A program made the position numbers and the translations under genes. A stretch of DNA of 64,000 nucleotides, taken from Nocardia aurantiaca (lineage in GTDB: Bacteria > Actinomycetota > Actinomycetes > Mycobacteriales > Mycobacteriaceae). This document shows, one piece after another, positions 59,066 to 64,000 of this stretch; within the stretch, counting starts at the first letter, position 1; every line of letters begins with the position of its first letter. Under the pieces are notes generated by a model that saw only the letters and a list, made by a program, of their open reading frames with translations, ran no database searches and was not told the DNA's origin. Where the stretch lies: contig NZ_WMBB01000002.1 in the NCBI RefSeq assembly GCF_009708175.1, positions 62,001-126,000 of the forward strand, in the 5' to 3' direction.

Positions 59066-60913
59066 CTACTCCTGGCCCCCGCCGGGCGGCAGTTCCCGCG
59101 GACCGCGGTAGTCGAGCTCGGGACTGCGGCGCGCCGCCAGCGCGTCCCGCTGCGGGCCCGCCGGAAGCGGGTAGCCCGGCTCCACCACCTGACCCTGGGG
59201 GAGAGCGGTGTACGAGGGGTACTGGGCGTAGGGCTGGTCCACCACGCTCGAGGCCACCCGCTGGGCGTGCACCTGCTGCGGCGCCCCCTGCGGCTGGTAG
59301 CCGTACTGCGGCTGGGCGTAGGCCTGCTGGGGCTGCGGCTGCGCCGAATCCTCGGAATCCACCGTCACCTTGCGCGTGCGGCGCAGTGTGAAGGTGATCT
59401 CCTCCGCCTCCTCGAACGCCTGCCGCACCGTGCGCAGCGGGTGGGTGGCGGTGTCGATGGCATTGGCCACGAAGGACGGGACCAGCGGGCGGATCCAGCG
59501 GGCCGCGGTATCGGTGAAGGGCACGGAGCCGATGATCGGAAGTTCCAGCCCTCCACCCTTGTTCGTGGGCTGGGCGGCCGGCGCTGTGGGCGCGGGCGCG
59601 CCACCCTGCGGCACGGGGGCCAGCGCCCCGGAGGTGAGCTGGGCGGGCAGGTTCGGCGACGGTGTCACGATCCCCTCCTGGGACACGGTGCTGTCCTTTC
59701 GATCCTCGGCCGCGGCCGGGAGTTCGTGTCGGGTGGCATTGTCGAATTCGGCGAGCGCCCGCTGCGCGGGCTCGGTGATGCCGATCTCGAGATTGCCGAT
59801 GGCGGCGATGATGCGGGTGCGCTGCCGTTCCCGGTCGATGGCGGTGTCGGCATGCGCGGCCAGCCGCGCGGCGGTGAGCTGTTGTTCGGCGCGCAGACTC
59901 TCGGTCTCCACCCGCACCTCGGCCTGTTTGACGGCGATGGCGGTGGCGGCGGCCTGGTCGATGCGGTCGGTGGCGGTGCGGACCGCGACGCTGCGGTCGA
60001 ACGCCGTCTCGCCGCGCCACCACCGCAGCAGCAGCGGCAGCAGCGCCAGCACGATCATGAGCACCGCGACCGCGAGCCGCAACCCGAGCGGCCCGAGATG
60101 CCCTGTGGTGTAGTCGTTCATGGCCACCCAGCGCGCCGCGAGCCCGCGGTCGCCCTCGGTGTAGGCGCCCTTGCGGGCGCTCGCGAGGGCCTTGTCCTTC
60201 GCGGTGACCTCGGCATCGAGCCCGTCCACCTTGGTCTGCGCCGTGGTGAGCTGGGTGCGGGCGGCGTCGAGCATCTGATTGGCGGTGCGCTCCTCAGGAC
60301 CGCGCCCGGGCACGCCGGTGATCATGGTCTGCGGGCAGTCCGCCGTCGGGTGGTACTCGCAGCGCGCGATCTTCAGGGCGTCGGTGACGTCGTTCTGCGC
60401 CTTGGTGATCTGTTGGTCCAGGGCGGCGCGATCGGCCTTGGCCTGATCCAGTTCGGTGCGCGCGGTGACCACGGCGGGCGCGGATTCCACTGCGCGCTGG
60501 GCGGTTTCGTCGAGCAGCCGGTGCACGCTGCCGGAGAACAGGATGGTGCAGGCCAATTCGGCGAGCACCACGCCGGCCAGTCCGGCCACGGCGATCCGCC
60601 CGCCGAATTCGGCCACCGCGCGGCGGTTCTCACGGCGTTCGGGGGTCGCGGCAGTGGCCAGCGCCCGGGAGATGGCCGCCGTCAACAGGGTGGCGATCAG
60701 CGCGACCGCCACCACGGCGAGGACCGGCCGGCCGGCCTGCCCGGTCGCGGCGGCGGTGACCACTCCCGCGGTGGCCGCGAACAGCGCCACCACCGCGCCG
60801 GTGACCATATAGCCGCCGCGTTCGGGCCCGTCGGTGAGCTGTGGTTGTGCGCCGCCCAGCCAGACCAGCAGCGCGCCGAGTCCGGCGGACCTGCGGATAT
60901 GGTGAACGGTCAT
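59066..60913 (-). CDS. DUF4407 domain-containing membrane protein
   Basis: 615 residues. Three or four N-terminal membrane helices (YMVTGAVVALFAATAGVVTAA; RIAVAGLAGVVLAELACTILF) and one near 270-290 (GLRLAVAVLMIVLALLPLLLRWW) flank a coiled-coil loop (ARTELDQAKADRAALDQQI and VDGLDAEVTAKDKALASARKG) with two cysteines. A second helical region and a Gln/Tyr/Pro-rich disordered tail follow. This matches DUF4407, whose function is unknown. It starts at ATG 60913. Confidence 0.88.
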   Translation of the reverse strand: MTVHHIRRSAGLGALLVWLGGAQPQLTDGPERGGYMVTGAVVALFAATAGVVTAAATGQAGRPVLAVVAVALIATLLTAAISRALATAATPERRENRRAVAEFGGRIAVAGLAGVVLAELACTILFSGSVHRLLDETAQRAVESAPAVVTARTELDQAKADRAALDQQITKAQNDVTDALKIARCEYHPTADCPQTMITGVPGRGPEERTANQMLDAARTQLTTAQTKVDGLDAEVTAKDKALASARKGAYTEGDRGLAARWVAMNDYTTGHLGPLGLRLAVAVLMIVLALLPLLLRWWRGETAFDRSVAVRTATDRIDQAAATAIAVKQAEVRVETESLRAEQQLTAARLAAHADTAIDRERQRTRIIAAIGNLEIGITEPAQRALAEFDNATRHELPAAAEDRKDSTVSQEGIVTPSPNLPAQLTSGALAPVPQGGAPAPTAPAAQPTNKGGGLELPIIGSVPFTDTAARWIRPLVPSFVANAIDTATHPLRTVRQAFEEAEEITFTLRRTRKVTVDSEDSAQPQPQQAYAQPQYGYQPQGAPQQVHAQRVASSVVDQPYAQYPSYTALPQGQVVEPGYPLPAGPQRDALAARRSPELDYRGPRELPPGGGQE

Positions 60914-61434
60914 GGGAGTTCACATCCTCTGAGTCCCGGGTGATTCGGCTTCTCGAAACCGTCGCTGATTCGTTGTCTCAGCGTGACAGGCGTACGGCTG
61001 TTCCCTCGACCGCGGCGGCTGGGATGTGGCCAGGTTCACATCGACGCGTTTCGCGTGTGTGACGTGGTGTTGATCACGGATGGACCGGCGCGGATAGTGC
61101 CGAATACCGGGATGGAACGACGTTTTGCGATTTGCTGAATGTGTGCTGAATCCCACATTCAGGAAAAATTCCGTACGGTCCGCAGGTTGCCTGTCCATGT
61201 CTCCCGGACGGCTGCCATGGCGACGGAACTTGTCCGGAAAGTTAGCCGCCTTACGCCCGGTTTGCCGGATCCCCTTGTGGGGAAATCTGATTCATTGCAG
61301 GTGAGAGGCAGTCTGGAGCTGCGCACGACCGCCCACCCGGAGCTCTCGCGTGCGTGCGGTGCAGTGGTGAACTCAACTGAAACGCACCTGCACCCCTGCT
61401 TTACACTGGAGAACGCGCGTGTGTTGGAGGACCG

Positions 61435-61452
61435 ATGAAGAAGCCCAGCTAG
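61435..61452 (+). CDS. Candidate five-codon leader peptide upstream of gltB
   Basis: ATG AAG AAG CCC AGC TAG preceded by GGAGG at 61427-61431. After the TAG the frame remains open for 14 codons to a TGA. It overlaps the first arm of the AGCCCA/TGGGCT pairing. It could be a regulatory upstream frame, or chance. Confidence 0.3.
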   Translation: MKKPS

Positions 61453-61750
61453 AAGCTGGAATTAGCGCAACCTAAGTTGGTTGGGCTCCAGTCCTGACTT
61501 ATCGTTTGCTCTTACGCCGAACTACACAATTCGGCATCTCCCCATACGGTCAGAGGCCCGATCGGTGCTCAGCCTAGCGGGCGAGAACGGCGCGGTGTGT
61601 AGCGAATGCGTAAGGGTTCCGTTACCACCGAGCACCCGACTAGGTAATCGAAGCGGGTGGACAACTGCAAAGTTGACTGCACGGAGTGACCATCAGCGCC
61701 GCTGGTCTCCGAAACGTCCGGGCGCAGTCCAGACCGGAGGCGTTCGACGA

Positions 61751-61779
61751 AGGCCGCATTCTTCGAAGGCCTGTTTTTT
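61751..61779 (+). terminator. Candidate attenuator before gltB
   Basis: AGGCC at 61751-61755 pairs with GGCCT at 61768-61772, followed by G and six T. An alternative hairpin CGAAG (61748-61752)/CTTCG (61761-61765) would exclude it, which is a possible antiterminator arrangement. The stem is short. Confidence 0.35.
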
Positions 61780-61793
61780 GTGAAGGCAGAGGC

Positions 61794-64000
61794 ATGACGC
61801 AACTTCCTGGCCACAGGTTCCCCGCTGGCGGTGCCGGCTATGGACAAGGACCCATCGGGCTCTATGACCCGGCGAATGAACACGACGCCTGTGGTGTCGC
61901 ATTCGTCGTCGACATGCACGGCCGCCGCAGCCGCGACATCGTCGATAAGGCTATTACGGCATTGCTGAACCTGGAGCACCGTGGTGCCGCCGGCGCCGAA
62001 CCCAACTCGGGTGACGGCGCGGGCATCCTGATTCAGCTCCCGGACAAGTTCTTCCGTGCCGTCGTCGACTTCGAGCTCCCCGCCGAAGGTTCGTACGCCA
62101 CCGGTATCGCTTTCCTGCCGCAGGCCCGCCGCGAGGCCGCCCGCGCCGGGTACGGCGTCGAGAAGATCGTGCGCGAGGAGGGCCTCGAGGTCCTCGGCTG
62201 GCGTGAGGTCCCGATCGACGAGTCGTCGCTGGGCGCGCTGTCGCGCGACGCGATGCCGACCTTCCGTCAGATCTTCATCGCCTCGCCGAAGGGGTCGGCC
62301 GAGCAGCTCTCCGGCATGGACCTGGAGCGCCGCGCCTACGTCGTCCGCAAGCGCGTCGAACACGAGCTCGGCAAGGCGGGCGCCGGCGAGGGCGCGACCG
62401 GCAAGGAGTCGGTCTACTTCCCGAGCCTGTCCGGCGAGACCTTCGTCTACAAGGGCATGTTCACCACCCCGCAGCTGCGGGCGTTCTACCTGGATCTGCA
62501 GGACGACCGGGTCGAGTCCGCGCTGGGCATCGTGCACTCGCGCTTCTCCACCAACACCTTCCCGTCGTGGCCGCTGGCGCACCCGTTCCGGCGCGTCGCC
62601 CACAACGGTGAGATCAACACCGTCTCCGGCAACGAGAACTGGATGCGGGCCCGCGAGGCGCTGCTGAACTCGAACGTGTTCGGCACCGACCACGAGGGCA
62701 ACAACCGCCTGGAGAAGATCTTCCCGGTGTGCACCCCGGGCGCCTCGGACACCGCGCGCTTCGACGAGGTGCTCGAGCTGCTGCACCTGGGCGGGCGCAG
62801 TCTGCCGCACGCCGTGCTCATGATGATCCCGGAGGCGTGGGAGCGCCACGAGTCCATGACCCCGGAACAGCGCGCCTTCTACCGCTACCACTCCTTCCTG
62901 ATGGAGCCCTGGGACGGCCCGGCCTCGGTGTGCTTCACCGACGGCACGGTCGTCGGCGCGGTGCTGGACCGCAATGGTCTGCGCCCCGGCCGCATCTGGG
63001 TCACCGAGGACGGTCTGGTCGTGCTGGCCTCCGAGGTCGGCGTGCTCGACATCGACCCGGCGAAGGTCGTCTACAAGAAGCGCCTGCAGCCCGGCCACAT
63101 GTTCCTGGTCGACACCTCGCAGGGCCGCATCATCAGCGACGACGAGGTCAAGTCGTCGCTGGCCGCGGAGTTCCCGTACCAGCAGTGGCTGGACGAGGGC
63201 CCGACCAAGCTGAGCGACCTGCCCGACCGCCCGCACGTGCACATGTCGCACGACCGCGTGCTGATCCGCCAGCAGATCTTCGGCTACACCACCGAGGAGC
63301 TGAACCTGCTGGTCTCGCCCATGGCGCAGACCGGCGGCGAGGCGCTCGGCTCGATGGGCACCGACACCCCGATCGCGGTGCTGTCGGCGCGGCCGCGCCT
63401 GCTGTTCGACTACTTCTCGCAGCTATTCGCGCAGGTCACCAACCCGCCGCTGGACGCCATCCGCGAAGAGGTCGTCACCTCGCTGCGCAGCATGATCGGC
63501 CCGGAGGCCGACCTGCTGAACCCGGGACCGGAGTCCTGTCGTCAGATCACCCTGACCCAGCCGATCCTGGACAACGACGAGCTCAACAAGCTCATCCACA
63601 TCAACGACGACGGCTCTCGTCCGGACCTGCGTTCGGTCGTGGTGCACGGCCTGTACCCGGTCAAGAAGGGCGGCAAGGGCCTGCGCAAGGCCATCGAGGC
63701 CGTGCAGCGTCAGGTCTCGGCGGCCATCGACGGCGGCGCGCGCATCATCGTGCTGTCCGACCGCGAGTCGAACGAGAAGCTGGCCCCGATCCCGTCGCTG
63801 CTGCTGACCGCCGCGGTTCACCACCACCTGGTCCGGGAGCGCACCCGCACCAAGGTCGGCCTGGTCATCGAGGCCGGTGACGCCCGCGAGGTGCACCACA
63901 TGGCCATGCTGGTCGGCTTCGGCGCGGCGGCCATCAACCCGTATATGGCCTTCGAGTCCATCGAGGACATGCTCGAGCGCGGCGCGCTGAAGATGCCGGG
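61794..64000 (+). CDS. gltB: Glutamate synthase large subunit GltB (3' end missing)
   Basis: The first 735 residues are present; the frame is open at the window edge. An N-terminal propeptide-like stretch precedes the class II amidotransferase cysteine in [17 protein letters not shown]. Further landmarks are [50 protein letters not shown] and, in the central domain, [20 protein letters not shown]. It makes glutamate from glutamine and 2-oxoglutarate with GltD. It starts at ATG 61794 with AAGGCAGAGG upstream. Confidence 0.96.
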   Translation, partial: MTQLPGHRFPAGGAGYGQGPIGLYDPANEHDACGVAFVVDMHGRRSRDIVDKAITALLNLEHRGAAGAEPNSGDGAGILIQLPDKFFRAVVDFELPAEGSYATGIAFLPQARREAARAGYGVEKIVREEGLEVLGWREVPIDESSLGALSRDAMPTFRQIFIASPKGSAEQLSGMDLERRAYVVRKRVEHELGKAGAGEGATGKESVYFPSLSGETFVYKGMFTTPQLRAFYLDLQDDRVESALGIVHSRFSTNTFPSWPLAHPFRRVAHNGEINTVSGNENWMRAREALLNSNVFGTDHEGNNRLEKIFPVCTPGASDTARFDEVLELLHLGGRSLPHAVLMMIPEAWERHESMTPEQRAFYRYHSFLMEPWDGPASVCFTDGTVVGAVLDRNGLRPGRIWVTEDGLVVLASEVGVLDIDPAKVVYKKRLQPGHMFLVDTSQGRIISDDEVKSSLAAEFPYQQWLDEGPTKLSDLPDRPHVHMSHDRVLIRQQIFGYTTEELNLLVSPMAQTGGEALGSMGTDTPIAVLSARPRLLFDYFSQLFAQVTNPPLDAIREEVVTSLRSMIGPEADLLNPGPESCRQITLTQPILDNDELNKLIHINDDGSRPDLRSVVVHGLYPVKKGGKGLRKAIEAVQRQVSAAIDGGARIIVLSDRESNEKLAPIPSLLLTAAVHHHLVRERTRTKVGLVIEAGDAREVHHMAMLVGFGAAAINPYMAFESIEDMLERGALKMP

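Larger units (their letters stand above)
60914..61793 (+). promoter_or_regulatory. Long gltB leader and upstream region
   Basis: An 880-base gap without an ordinary gene. The DUF4407 promoter must lie at its left end. From about 61400 on it shows GGAGGACCG before a five-codon frame (MKKPS, stop) at 61435-61452, AGCCCA/TGGGCT enclosing smaller hairpins (61442-61488), GCCGAA/TTCGGC (61516-61535), several more inverted repeats, and a terminator-like hairpin with six T at 61751-61779, 14 bases before gltB. Confidence 0.5.

Overview
The window is a high-GC actinobacterial chromosome segment centred on the replication origin. Gene content and order follow the mycolata (Mycobacteriales): murJ-pseudokinase fusion, sigM, trxB, trxA, cwlM, parB, parA, rsmG, khpB/jag, yidC, yidD, rnpA, rpmH, dnaA, oriC, dnaN, recF, DUF721, gyrB, gyrA, DUF3566, tRNA-Ile, tRNA-Ala, ppiA, PH protein, crgA, trpG, pknB, pknA, pbpA, rodA, pstP, fhaB, fhaA, tRNA-Leu. 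The inserted genes and protein details fit Nocardia or a close relative best; the genus is an inference. No transposase, integrase, CRISPR array or rRNA gene is visible.

Layout. 1-8.4 kb: the 3' part of murJ, SigM with its membrane anti-sigma factor, the thioredoxin pair and CwlM. 8.5-15.4 kb, mostly minus strand: an acetyltransferase-like gene, parB, parA, rsmG, jag, yidC, yidD, rnpA and rpmH, which run away from the origin. 15.4-18.8 kb: dnaA with DnaA boxes in its promoter region, then oriC between dnaA and dnaN, with many TCCACA cores, ten CTCGAG-centred palindromes and an AT-rich stretch. 18.8-28.5 kb: dnaN, recF, DUF721, gyrB, gyrA, DUF3566 and two tRNA genes. 28.6-34.6 kb: a block not found at this place in M. 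tuberculosis, holding a DLW-39 micropeptide gene, a class III cyclase, a 6C small RNA gene on the minus strand, a DrrAB-type exporter and glmS. 34.8-39.0 kb: ppiA, a rhomboid protease, PH protein, crgA, trpG and a split RibD-like pair. 39.1-49.1 kb, minus strand: the pknB/pknA/pbpA/rodA/pstP/fhaB/fhaA signalling and cell-wall elongation cluster. 49.4 kb to the end: tRNA-Leu, a gene-free stretch, a SpoIIM/RDD/DUF58/MoxR/DUF4129 membrane cluster, a TetR-MFS efflux pair with twin operators, a DUF4407 protein and the 5' part of gltB behind a long leader.

How the genes work together. Chromosome start-up genes (dnaA, dnaN, recF, gyrBA), origin segregation (parA, parB and six parS-like sites) and a peptidoglycan control circuit share the window. 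PknB, PstP, FhaA, the pseudokinase-bearing MurJ and the catalytically dead amidase homologue CwlM are all encoded here. In mycobacteria these proteins form one phospho-regulated switch over peptidoglycan precursor supply. RNA-level features include a 6C RNA, at least three probable leaderless genes (DLW-39, ppiA, trpG), several strong hairpin terminators and a candidate attenuator before gltB. Most genes are well-known families. The less explained signals are the oriC palindrome cluster, the DnaA linker repeat, a dispersed intergenic repeat in three copies and the gltB leader.
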